Positions 34,541 to 41,993 of a stretch of DNA of 64,000 bases are shown here, piece by piece. Positions within the stretch are counted from its first letter, which is position 1. The number at the start of each line of letters is the position of its first letter. The notes under the pieces are model-generated. The model was not told the origin of the DNA. It ran no database searches and saw nothing but the letters and a program-made list of their open reading frames with translations. The stretch comes from JAABPW01 sp037132275 (lineage in GTDB: Bacteria; Verrucomicrobiota; Kiritimatiellia; CAIKKV01; CAITUY01): NCBI GenBank assembly GCA_037132275.1, contig JBAXPK010000010.1, forward strand, positions 1 to 64,000, read 5' to 3'. The position numbers were made by a program, and so were the translations under genes.

Positions 34541-35431
34541 ATGCAAAGTTCAGAAACCAGCCATAAGCGGGAAGATCTGGAAAGTCAGGTTTGGAGCGCC
34601 ATTGCTGCCTTTGAGCAAATTGTCGAAACCATTCCGAATGATCGCGTTTCGCTCGAAGCCTTATCTCATGCGTATGAGCAGGTTGGTGATTTGTCACGGG
34701 CGAGAGACTATCTCACGCGTTTGGCCAGTGTGGTGATTGATGAAAAAGACCGGGATGCGGCTGAATTTTTACGTGAACGTTTATTGAGGTTTGCTGCGAC
34801 CGATCCAGTTGCACGAGAAGCAGGGGCGAAAATTGAGGCTTTTTTGTCTGCTGGGCTACCACAGGCTAAGACATTTGAATTAGCGACGGATGCCCAGAGT
34901 ATTGAGACGAAAAACAGGATTGCGACTGAAAGTCGAAATGCGCATGTTGCCTCTGAATTGTCTTTTGCCTGGACTTTATTTCAGGCGGGCGAGCTGAGTC
35001 AGGAAGACTATGCCCTCGTGGCGCAGGATTTGAGCGCGGTATCGACGAGTTCTGCGCCGGTGACAGTGTCGGTGCTTCATGCGCTTCATGATCGAGGGCA
35101 TCGGAGTCTGGAGCGGATCATGTCGTTTGCCTCGCGAGATTCCGGCGTGCCGGTAATTCCTTTGTCGTTATTTGAAATTACCGAGGCCGCGCGTAGTCTT
35201 CTTCCTCTTGATTTTATGATCCGTTACGGGGTGATGCCTTTTGAATTAATGGGCAGTGATGTTTTGGTGGCTGTATTGAATCCTTATAATAGGCAACTTC
35301 GTGAAAACGTGCAGACCGCGATTGGCCGAAGATGTCATATCTTTATGGCCGGCCCCGGAGAGTTTGATGTCATGATGGAGCTGTTTTCACGCAAGGACCA
35401 CGCTCCAGTAGAGGGGAAAGTTATTCCGTAG
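34541..35431 (+). CDS. TPR-like protein with C-terminal MshEN (GspE N-terminal) domain
   Basis: A 296-residue soluble protein. The N-terminal 90 residues look like one or two TPR units (LEALSHAYEQVGDLSRARDYLTRL). The last 100 residues match the N-terminal domain of type II/IV secretion ATPases (MshEN/T2SSE_N): SLFEITEAARSLLPLDFMIRYGVMPFELMGSDVLVAVLNPYNRQLRENVQTAIG. MshEN domains bind c-di-GMP or the platform protein. The ATPase part (P-loop, Asp box) is absent and the gene ends normally, so this is a stand-alone regulator or a decoy for a pilus/secretion motor (inference). The divergent gene upstream is a kinase. Its 3' end overlaps the GspB-like gene by 11 bases, tail to tail. Confidence 0.75.
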   Translation: MQSSETSHKREDLESQVWSAIAAFEQIVETIPNDRVSLEALSHAYEQVGDLSRARDYLTRLASVVIDEKDRDAAEFLRERLLRFAATDPVAREAGAKIEAFLSAGLPQAKTFELATDAQSIETKNRIATESRNAHVASELSFAWTLFQAGELSQEDYALVAQDLSAVSTSSAPVTVSVLHALHDRGHRSLERIMSFASRDSGVPVIPLSLFEITEAARSLLPLDFMIRYGVMPFELMGSDVLVAVLNPYNRQLRENVQTAIGRRCHIFMAGPGEFDVMMELFSRKDHAPVEGKVIP

Positions 35432-36173
35432 AGGCCCCTGCAGAGAGAGTTTTGATTTCTCCGTTAAACTTTAACTTTACCGTCTGTTTGTCGATAGATT
35501 CAACTCTTACGCCCTCAATGGTATCGCCTGAACTTATCATTTGACCATTGATGATGGCGGCGGTGCGCCCGCTTTTGAAGTTTCCAATGATTCCAGAAAC
35601 CACCAGTTTCGGCCAATTGACGGGAAGGGCCAGCTTTACCTCATGGGGCATTGAGGTCGGGGTTTTAGTAACGGATACGATTTGTTCAGGACCAGAGGCT
35701 GCTGGTGTAGGGAGGGGCTGTGAGATGGCGTCTGAACTGGGTTTTGGCCCCGACGAGGAAGGGGGCGGCTCCTCCTTTGTCGGTGGTGAGGCTTGTGGCG
35801 CGGGTTTCTCGATGAGCGCCACCGGTTGTGGCTTTAACGGCTCTGTAGGGATGGGCGATAGTTTCTCTGAAGCTGGTTTTGTTAGAATATTGGTGGCGCC
35901 TATCACGATAACGGGTTTTATCTCGGGTTTATTCTGCCAGAGCCGAAGTCCAAAAAACACCAGCCAAATAATCAATACAATCGCCAGAAGTCCGGCGCCA
36001 GTGAGGCCGGCTAACAAAGCCCACGATCGTTGTTGCAGTTCTTCATGTGTCTGGTCGCTCGCGGGGGGAAGCGAAGAAGGTGCGTCTGGGACAGGCGGGG
36101 GGGGGTGTGCCCCCTGTCTTGGTTGTTCGGTTTCCTCTCGCTGTTTGCGAAGTGCTTCTTCTATCAGGCTCAC
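35421..36173 (-). CDS. GspB-like bitopic membrane protein
   Basis: A 250-residue protein. It begins with MSLIEEALRKQREETEQP, the amphipathic start seen in GspB/ExeB-type proteins. A proline-rich cytoplasmic part and a membrane segment at about 52-76 (LLAGLTGAGLLAIVLIIWLVFFGL) follow, then a long proline/serine-rich periplasmic linker. The C-terminal domain of about 60 residues (VSGIIGNFKSGRTAAIINGQMISSGDTIEGVRVESIDKQTVKLKF) resembles the GspB/GspC homology region fold. These proteins help to place the secretin or couple energy for it. It is the last gene of the ABC/TPR operon and faces an MshEN-domain gene. Confidence 0.7.
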   Translation of the reverse strand: MSLIEEALRKQREETEQPRQGAHPPPPVPDAPSSLPPASDQTHEELQQRSWALLAGLTGAGLLAIVLIIWLVFFGLRLWQNKPEIKPVIVIGATNILTKPASEKLSPIPTEPLKPQPVALIEKPAPQASPPTKEEPPPSSSGPKPSSDAISQPLPTPAASGPEQIVSVTKTPTSMPHEVKLALPVNWPKLVVSGIIGNFKSGRTAAIINGQMISSGDTIEGVRVESIDKQTVKLKFNGEIKTLSAGASTE

Positions 36174-36197
36174 AGCATTCTCCTTATTCTTGTCGCT

Positions 36198-37055
36198 TTA
36201 ACCGTTATGATTGATGTGCTTGCTGTTATCGTGGTTCTCATCTTCGTCTTTGCAGGCATCATGCGCGGTTTGTCTTGTAAGTCTTTTTAGCAGATCCTGT
36301 GCCGAGTCAACGGGTTTCCCCCCAGCTTCAAGAATGGCCATGCGCTCTTTAATGTAAAAGCGTTCGGGAAAAATGACCAGTACGTTTTTGTAATTCACAA
36401 CGGCTTTTTCTGTCAGTCCTTTCATCTCGAGTATAAACCCTGAAAAAGTACAGATTTCGGCCTTATCCATATCCGATTCTGTGTCGAGTGGATTCTGCGC
36501 CAACAGGATGGAGGCGTGATCAAGAGAGTTCATCGCGGCTTCATATTGTGCTGTCCGGATTTCCATGCGGGCTTTCTCCAAGGCAATTCGATAATCTGCG
36601 GGATTAAGACGTTGCGCTTCTTTGAGGATGCCTGTGGCGAGATCATGGCGATTAAGCCCTGTTTCTGCCCAGAATGACGCGACAAGATATGCGTCTACGT
36701 TGTGTGGGTCTGCATGGGCCGCAAGTTTTAGCCAGGGCAGAATTTCAGCGCTCAAGGGCCCCTCGGCATGGACATGCTGTCTGGGGGTAATAATATTTCC
36801 CCACTGTTGAAAGAGAGTGTCCTGAAAGGCTGTTGGCTGAGTATGAGTCACTCCTTTATGAAAGTAGACATCGGCTTGATTATAGAAAGTGACACTTAAG
36901 GTCTTTCGACTCTCTCCAAGAAGCCGATCCAATAAGCTGTCATCAGATCCCTGAAGGGGGCGTGAGGCTGCGAGCACGCAAGCAAGGGAAGAGGCAAAAA
37001 TCCAGAAGGTGATCAGCAAAGTTAATCCTTGAAACGTTGGCGACAGTGTTTTCAT
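36198..37055 (-). CDS. Exported TPR protein
   Basis: A 285-residue protein. ATG 37055 overlaps the permease stop (ATGA) and is preferred to an upstream ATG at 37175 inside the permease gene. It has a signal anchor (PTFQGLTLLITFWIFASSLACVLAAS), a polar region, and TPR-like helices from about 130 (ADPHNVDAYLVASFWAETGLNRHDLATGILKEAQRLNPADYRIALEKARMEI) to 260. The end is rich in His/Asn/Asp. No family is recognised. Its operon (ATPase, permease, this protein, GspB-like) suggests it works with the ABC transporter or with an envelope complex. Confidence 0.75.
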   Translation of the reverse strand: MKTLSPTFQGLTLLITFWIFASSLACVLAASRPLQGSDDSLLDRLLGESRKTLSVTFYNQADVYFHKGVTHTQPTAFQDTLFQQWGNIITPRQHVHAEGPLSAEILPWLKLAAHADPHNVDAYLVASFWAETGLNRHDLATGILKEAQRLNPADYRIALEKARMEIRTAQYEAAMNSLDHASILLAQNPLDTESDMDKAEICTFSGFILEMKGLTEKAVVNYKNVLVIFPERFYIKERMAILEAGGKPVDSAQDLLKRLTRQTAHDACKDEDENHDNSKHINHNG

Positions 37056-37840
37056 GTGAGGTTTTCGCGGGTAAAGCGACGATTCCGGTAACTCAGCCAA
37101 GCCAGAATCAGGAAAACGCTCGTCATCAGAACCGCGTAAAGTAATATTTCGCAAACTGTTAACCATGGGGCGCACCCCCAGTCATGCACCAGTCTATGCC
37201 TGATGTCAAACAGTTCAAAATGGGGAAACAGGTAATACAACCCAAGAAGAAGAGCGCCTGCGACACCCTGGGTGTGGATCAACATAGAGGGGATCTTGGG
37301 TAACATTAAGAATGCCGTGCCGGTGAGAACGTAGGCAGTTGTTGCTGCGGCATCACGATTCATCCGGGTGGAAAGGGCCAGTCCCATGGCGCACACAATA
37401 GCCAGTGCGGCGCAGTGAAGCAGGAAGCCCTGGCATAGGGTGGCATAATCGAATCTGCCTTCCTTAATGGTGATGCCAAGCCAGAGTGTGATATAGAAGC
37501 ATAACAGTGCCAGGCAAGTGATTGACCAGGATCCCAGCCATTTCCCAAGTATTATGTTCAGCCTGGATATCGGCTTTGCCAAAAGGGGAAAAAGTGTGCC
37601 GCGCTGCTCTTCCTGGGGGAGTTGGCGGATGGATGTGTTAAGCGCCAGAATCCATCCCATTATCCATACGGCAAGCAAACCCAGATCTTTGATATATCCT
37701 GATACAGTTGTTAATCCGAAGACATCAAAAATCATAAGCCATATGAGCAATGCGGAAAGTAGTATGAAAAGGATATAAAAATCCTTTCGCCGGATCATCT
37801 CCAGCCAGACAACATGCGCTACAGTAATGATTTGTCTCAT
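37052..37840 (-). CDS. ABC-2 type transporter permease
   Basis: A 262-residue membrane protein with six predicted membrane segments (about 22-45, 60-78, 108-130, 142-162, 170-195, 230-252). The pattern RRKDFYILFILLSALLIWL at the start and the LPQEEQRGTLFPLLAKPISRLNIILGKWLG loop are typical of ABC-2 permeases of the NosY/copper-ABC group. It overlaps the ATPase stop by 4 bases. Substrate is unknown. Confidence 0.85.
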   Translation of the reverse strand: MRQIITVAHVVWLEMIRRKDFYILFILLSALLIWLMIFDVFGLTTVSGYIKDLGLLAVWIMGWILALNTSIRQLPQEEQRGTLFPLLAKPISRLNIILGKWLGSWSITCLALLCFYITLWLGITIKEGRFDYATLCQGFLLHCAALAIVCAMGLALSTRMNRDAAATTAYVLTGTAFLMLPKIPSMLIHTQGVAGALLLGLYYLFPHFELFDIRHRLVHDWGCAPWLTVCEILLYAVLMTSVFLILAWLSYRNRRFTRENLT

Positions 37841-38586
37841 AATGGTGCTGCGAGATCTGTGCGACGGGTGACCGTATTCGTAAAGAAGCGTTCCAGATTT
37901 TCCCCGGCGGGGACAATACTCCCCAGAGGGCCTTCCGCAAGAAGCCTGCCATTTGCCAGGATGGCAATCCGGTCACAGATCAGTTCAACCTCTGATAATT
38001 CGTGCGACGAAAAAAACACCGTTTTCCCTCTTTCTTTCAAGGAGGTAATAAGAGTCCTGACTTCGAGCCGCCCCAATGGATCTAGTCCGCCTGTGGGTTC
38101 ATCCAAAATGAGCAGGTCTGGATCATTGATCAGTGCCTGCGCCATACAGATTCTTTGCCTCATTCCTCTTGAATAAGAAGCGATGCGGCGATCGGCGGCA
38201 AAAGATAAGCCGGTTTCAAGAATCAGGACATTGACCCTTCTCTTGATCTCCGAGGGAGGAAGCCCAAAAAGATTCCCCGCCATGGTCAAGAGTTCACGCC
38301 CGGTCAGAAAACTGTAAGCGTCCGGATTTTCCGAAAGATATCCAATCCTATGTCTGGCCACGGCATCCGTGACGGATTGCCCAAAGATTTTGGCGGTTCC
38401 AGATGTGGCGGCTTGAAAGCCAAGCAGCACATGGATGGTGGTAGTCTTGCCGGCTCCGTTGGGGCCAAGGAAACCAAAAACGATACCGGGGGAGACAGAC
38501 AGGGTCAATTCTTGCAGGGCATGCGTCGCCCCGGTTTTGGACTGGAATGCCACGGATAATTTCTCGATGTCAATGGCAGGAATCAT
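37837..38586 (-). CDS. ABC transporter ATP-binding protein
   Basis: A 249-residue ATPase with Walker A GPNGAGKTTT (about 39-48), Q-loop GFQAATSG, signature YSRGMRQRI, Walker B LLILDEPTGGLDP and switch His in FFSSHELSEVE. It energises the permease encoded next. The order (ATPase, permease, TPR protein, GspB-like) forms a four-gene operon with overlaps of 4 bases at the first two joins. The family (CcmA/NatA type) includes exporters of unknown substrate and proteins that help gliding or secretion. Confidence 0.93.
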   Translation of the reverse strand: MIPAIDIEKLSVAFQSKTGATHALQELTLSVSPGIVFGFLGPNGAGKTTTIHVLLGFQAATSGTAKIFGQSVTDAVARHRIGYLSENPDAYSFLTGRELLTMAGNLFGLPPSEIKRRVNVLILETGLSFAADRRIASYSRGMRQRICMAQALINDPDLLILDEPTGGLDPLGRLEVRTLITSLKERGKTVFFSSHELSEVELICDRIAILANGRLLAEGPLGSIVPAGENLERFFTNTVTRRTDLAAPL

Positions 38587-38652
38587 AGCGTCCTATAGCA
38601 TATCTCGAAAGGACTGTCAAAAAGCTTTGAGTTCCGGCAGTGAGTTCTGTAG

Positions 38653-38689
38653 CTTGAATCTTTGGTCTGTAAAAATGTAATTATTCAAG
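38653..38689. repeat. Inverted repeat upstream of purH-like gene
   Basis: A perfect 7-bp inverted repeat, CTTGAAT at 38653-38659 and ATTCAAG at 38683-38689, with 23 bases between, lies in the 124-bp gap between the divergent ABC operon and the purH-like gene. It overlaps the best promoter-like sequence (TTGAAT, then TAATTA after 18 bp). It may be an operator; no known repressor motif is recognised. Confidence 0.3.
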
Positions 38690-38710
38690 TGTCAAAAAGG
38701 TGAGGCAGAT

Positions 38711-39967
38711 ATGACAAGGCAAGATTTCAAAGCAAGTTACAAAACTATCATGGATGACCACTTTTCGCCACACATGGAGATCAGCTTTATTGACGATAAT
38801 GGGGGGCGCCAAACCTTGAGTTATGAGAAATCAGCCTGGCTGATTGAGGGTGTCCGTAAAGGACTTCGTTATGGGGAAAATCCCGGGCAGGAGGCCGCGC
38901 TCTACAAGTTGGTGGGTGGAAACCTGCGTCTTGGCGAGGTCACATGCCTGCAGGCCGGGCGTTATCTGGCTTCGGATGTTGAGCTTTTGCAGTCTGGGAA
39001 GCATCCCGGAAAAACCAACATTACCGATGCCGACAATGCGTTGAATATTCTTCGTTATATCATGGACGAGCCCTGCGCAGTCATTGTCAAACATAACAAT
39101 CCGTGTGGCGCCGCCAAGGATACGTCATTGGCTGGAGCCTATTGGAAGGCAAATAGTGCGGATCGCGTGGCGGCGTTTGGTGGCGCGATTGCATTAAACC
39201 GGCAGGTCGATGTCGATACCGCGTTGCTCATTGCAGATAATTATGCCGAAGTTGTAGTGGCGCCAGATTTTGAGCCCGGCGTTATGGATATTTTTTCGAA
39301 AAAGAAAAACCTGCGAGTCATGCGGATCGGCAACATGGTCCGGTTGGGCGAGTTTGCTGGTGAGGTTGTGGTAGATATGAAGTCGCTCATGGATGGGGGG
39401 CTTGTTGTTCAGACGTCCTTTGTTCCCACGACGAAAACGAAGGCAAATTTACTGCCTGCGCAAGCAAGTTACAAAGGGAAAGAATACAGCATCAACCGAA
39501 TGCCCACTGAGAGGGAGTATGCCGATTTGTTGTTCGGGTGGCTGATTGAATGCGGTGTTACGAGTAATTCGGTTCTATATGTTAAAGACGGGGTAACAGT
39601 CAGTATCGGCGCTGGCGGGCAGGATCGTGTGGGGATGGCTCAATATGCGCGGGACAAGGCCTATCGGAATTATGCCGATCGAATCTGTTGGGAACGCCAT
39701 GGGATTCCGTACAACAATTTGGGGCACGATACACAGAGAAAGGCGATTGATGAAGAAACAAGCGCGGCCAAGGCAGGGCTCCCCGGATCGTGCATGGTTT
39801 CTGATGCGTTTTTCCCTTTCCGCGACGGGGTCGATGTCGGGCTGCAGGAGGGGGTCACTGCTGTCATTCAACCAGGCGGCTCTGATCGTGACTATGAAGT
39901 CATTGAAGCGTGCAACGAGGCTGGCTCCGCGATGGTATTTACCGGGCAGAGATGCTTTAAGCACTAA
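38711..39967 (+). CDS. purH: AICAR transformylase, PurH form lacking the IMP cyclohydrolase domain
   Basis: A 418-residue protein. Seen motifs of AICAR formyltransferase: LRYGENPGQEAALYK, VIVKHNNPCGAA with the catalytic Lys-His pair, AFGGAIALNR, AGGQDRVGMAQYARDKA and SDAFFPFRDGVDVGLQEGVTAVIQPGGS. The N-terminal methylglyoxal-synthase-like domain, which closes IMP in normal PurH (about 520 residues), is missing. It is replaced by a unique 40-residue start. The product should transfer formyl from 10-formyl-THF to AICAR, giving FAICAR. Another enzyme is then needed to make IMP. A GGTGAGG ribosome site precedes the ATG. The gene stands alone, away from purB and purM. Confidence 0.9.
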   Translation: MTRQDFKASYKTIMDDHFSPHMEISFIDDNGGRQTLSYEKSAWLIEGVRKGLRYGENPGQEAALYKLVGGNLRLGEVTCLQAGRYLASDVELLQSGKHPGKTNITDADNALNILRYIMDEPCAVIVKHNNPCGAAKDTSLAGAYWKANSADRVAAFGGAIALNRQVDVDTALLIADNYAEVVVAPDFEPGVMDIFSKKKNLRVMRIGNMVRLGEFAGEVVVDMKSLMDGGLVVQTSFVPTTKTKANLLPAQASYKGKEYSINRMPTEREYADLLFGWLIECGVTSNSVLYVKDGVTVSIGAGGQDRVGMAQYARDKAYRNYADRICWERHGIPYNNLGHDTQRKAIDEETSAAKAGLPGSCMVSDAFFPFRDGVDVGLQEGVTAVIQPGGSDRDYEVIEACNEAGSAMVFTGQRCFKH

Positions 39968-39997
39968 TTAGTATTTTTTATCGGTTCGTGACAAAAA

Positions 39998-40030
39998 GAA
40001 AGGCCGCCATTCATTGGCGGCTTTTCTTTT
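39998..40030. terminator. Bidirectional terminator between purH-like and convergent gene
   Basis: The inverted repeat GCCGCCA at 40003-40009 and TGGCGGC at 40015-40021 is flanked by A-rich sequence before it and T-rich after it (TTTTCTTTT). On the other strand the stem is followed by TTTCTTTTT, so it can end both the purH-like and the 40050 transcripts. Confidence 0.85.
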
Positions 40031-40049
40031 AATGGGTGGAGTTAATTGC

Positions 40050-41240
40050 TTACTTATTAACGTTCACTCGATAGAACGTCGGATTGTTTGTGGCAGGCAA
40101 GGAGGGTTGTGAATTTGTGCCTGACGAATCAAAAGGAATGTTGGCTGCCACAGTAGTCCAGTTGGATAAGTTGGTTGATGAGTCAATCCGGTACGTCCCC
40201 AGGACGCCGGGACTGCTTAACCATCGTACAGTCGCATTGGGACCACTGAGAACTTCACTGACGATTGCGAGTTTGGAGTTGGAATTATTGGGATTCGTCC
40301 CGGCAAGATATTCCGCCCAGTTTGGCATCATGTCGAGATCGCTATCGGTTGCGTCCAGCGAGTCCGCCTGCGAGGAACTCATGGCGGTCAGATCGGCCAA
40401 ATTAGTGATTCCCATGGATACATACCATGCATACGGAATGTGGTTTGTGGGCGTAACATAAGGAGGAATAGCTTCAGAATTAATAACCAAATCATCCATT
40501 TCGCCTTCACCATTAATAATCATTCGGTGCAATGCTAAGCCAGGTTCCCATGCAGCTACTACAAACCACGGACCTCCATTGGTCGCAACTAAATCATCTG
40601 ATGAGCATCCGGTTGAATCGGTTTGTTCGATGCCGTCTATGGCGACTTTGAACATGACGTAGCCATTGCCTGTGGCGCCATTTTGTCTGGCGTCATAATT
40701 GACGGTGGCTGTTACTCGCACCCATTTTCCTGTCGTGACGACTGGTCCATTATTGAATACAGTCCAAGTCTGATAGTCAGTGGCTCCGCTTTGGTCTAAA
40801 TCGCTGTTAAAATAGCCGCCATGATAGAGGGCCAAACAGCCATTCGTTGTGAAGGCTATTCCGAATTGAGAATTTGATAAAGCATCGGACGTAGTCAATT
40901 CCGGCGAAAAGGTGGGCAGGATCATGGTGTCAATTCCGACTACGGACGCTACTGGACCGCTGACCTCATTGGTTAACTGGCTCTTTTCAAAAGCCAATAC
41001 ATAGTCGTGGGGTCCCCCTAGTGGCGTGCCCATGTAGGCCGTATTCAGGTGGTTGGTGGCGGAGCCGTTTGTGATGATGCCTCCAGTGCCTGACCAAGTA
41101 TTACTGTAAATGCTTAATGATATGGAGGCGCCATTATCAATGGCAGACTCAAATGAGTTAGAGTAGGGTAATTGGGCGGATGACAAATGAGGAATTGCGC
41201 CGACCAACATTGATAATATCCCGTATGCAGCTTTTTTCAT
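40050..41240 (-). CDS. Secreted protein with calcium-loop segment and shared C-terminal module
   Basis: A 396-residue exported protein. ATG 41240 follows GGAGGGG; an ATG at 41252 is less likely. The signal peptide is about 1-22 (AAYGILSMLVGAIPHLSSAQ). The body (30-270) is beta-rich, possibly a LamG/concanavalin-like fold (LPYSNSFESAIDNGAS, WFVVAAWEPGLALHRMIINGEGEMDDLVI), unproven. A DATDSDLDMMPNWAEYLAGTNPNNSNS stretch resembles a thrombospondin type 3 loop, and the C-terminal 90 residues end in FYRVNVNK, like the proteins at 7258 and 15318. It has its own sigma-70 promoter and is single. I do not recognise a function. Confidence 0.8.
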   Translation of the reverse strand: MKKAAYGILSMLVGAIPHLSSAQLPYSNSFESAIDNGASISLSIYSNTWSGTGGIITNGSATNHLNTAYMGTPLGGPHDYVLAFEKSQLTNEVSGPVASVVGIDTMILPTFSPELTTSDALSNSQFGIAFTTNGCLALYHGGYFNSDLDQSGATDYQTWTVFNNGPVVTTGKWVRVTATVNYDARQNGATGNGYVMFKVAIDGIEQTDSTGCSSDDLVATNGGPWFVVAAWEPGLALHRMIINGEGEMDDLVINSEAIPPYVTPTNHIPYAWYVSMGITNLADLTAMSSSQADSLDATDSDLDMMPNWAEYLAGTNPNNSNSKLAIVSEVLSGPNATVRWLSSPGVLGTYRIDSSTNLSNWTTVAANIPFDSSGTNSQPSLPATNNPTFYRVNVNK

Positions 41241-41287
41241 GTTCCCCTCCAAGCTTGGAAAAAATCATCCCTTATCCATATATGAAC

Positions 41288-41316
41288 AGAATACTCAATG
41301 GTGAGGCTTAAGTCAA
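41288..41316 (-). promoter_or_regulatory. Sigma-70 promoter of the secreted protein gene at 40050
   Basis: On the minus strand TTGACT (41316-41311), 17-bp spacer, TATTCT (41293-41288). The transcript would start near 41281, leaving about 40 bases before the ATG at 41240 and including its GGAGGGG site. Confidence 0.65.
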
Positions 41317-41363
41317 CTGGATAGCCCCCCCCTCCCTTGATCTTTTTTGTCTGGCAAAAACCA

Positions 41364-41392
41364 TTGACGGAATCCAGGGCGATAGGTACAAA
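41364..41392 (+). promoter_or_regulatory. Possible sigma-70 promoter of mcsA-mcsB-clpC
   Basis: TTGACG (41364-41369), 17-bp spacer, TACAAA (41387-41392), about 100 bp before mcsA. No CIRCE element and no CtsR heptad repeat are seen in the gap 41253-41495, so the regulation differs from Firmicutes. Confidence 0.45.
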
Positions 41393-41495
41393 AGCCTGCA
41401 ATAAAGCCGCTAGGTAAGGATGTGGCCCCGCCTTTAACGGTGCATTCTAGAAGACTAACACGTTGTGCGCCAATATGGCGGGAAGGCTATGAAAC

Positions 41496-41993
41496 ATGCT
41501 TTGCGAATGCTGTCAGCATCATGAGGCGACCATTCATCTGACCCAGATGGTTGACGGTCAATCTCGTGAGCTTCATCTCTGTGAGGAGTGTGCCGAAGAA
41601 AGCGGCATGAATGTTCAGAGTGTGATGTCTATTCCGGAGATTCTCTTCGGGATGGGGGGGGGCGGCAATTCCGCCAAAGAGACCGATCAGGTTTCCCGTA
41701 AGAGTTGTCCTTATTGTCACATGCGCGACTGTGATTTCCGAAAAACAGCCAGACTTGGATGCCCCCGCTGTTACGAGGCTTTTTCGAGGGAACTTGCGCC
41801 TATGCTGGCGGGTATGCACAAGGGAATTCGCCATTTGGGGAAAAACCCTGATTATCTTCGGGAAAATCTTGAAAAAGCATCCCGTTGTGAGGCATTGCGA
41901 AAGCAATTGGAGGAGGCTATTCAGTCTGAAAAGTTTGAGGAGGCCGCCTCCTTGAGGGATCTCATCCGGGAGGCCGAAAATGGTCCTGGATGA
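41496..41993 (+). CDS. mcsA: Protein-arginine kinase activator McsA
   Basis: A 165-residue protein. It has paired zinc-binding cysteines in the N-terminal part (C3-x-x-C6, then HLCEEC) and in the middle (SCPYC, GCPRC), and ends with a UVR motif (SEKFEEAASLRDLIRE). McsA binds and activates the arginine kinase McsB and, in Firmicutes, senses stress. The start is set by GGAAGG at 41481-41486, 9 bases before the ATG. It overlaps mcsB by 14 bases, showing coupled translation. Here it is the first gene of a three-gene cluster. Confidence 0.93.
   Translation: MLCECCQHHEATIHLTQMVDGQSRELHLCEECAEESGMNVQSVMSIPEILFGMGGGGNSAKETDQVSRKSCPYCHMRDCDFRKTARLGCPRCYEAFSRELAPMLAGMHKGIRHLGKNPDYLRENLEKASRCEALRKQLEEAIQSEKFEEAASLRDLIREAENGPG

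Noticed and set aside
41253..41495. CIRCE or CtsR box before mcsA
   Set aside because: Neither the CIRCE inverted repeat nor the CtsR heptad direct repeat is present; only a sigma-70-like promoter is seen.
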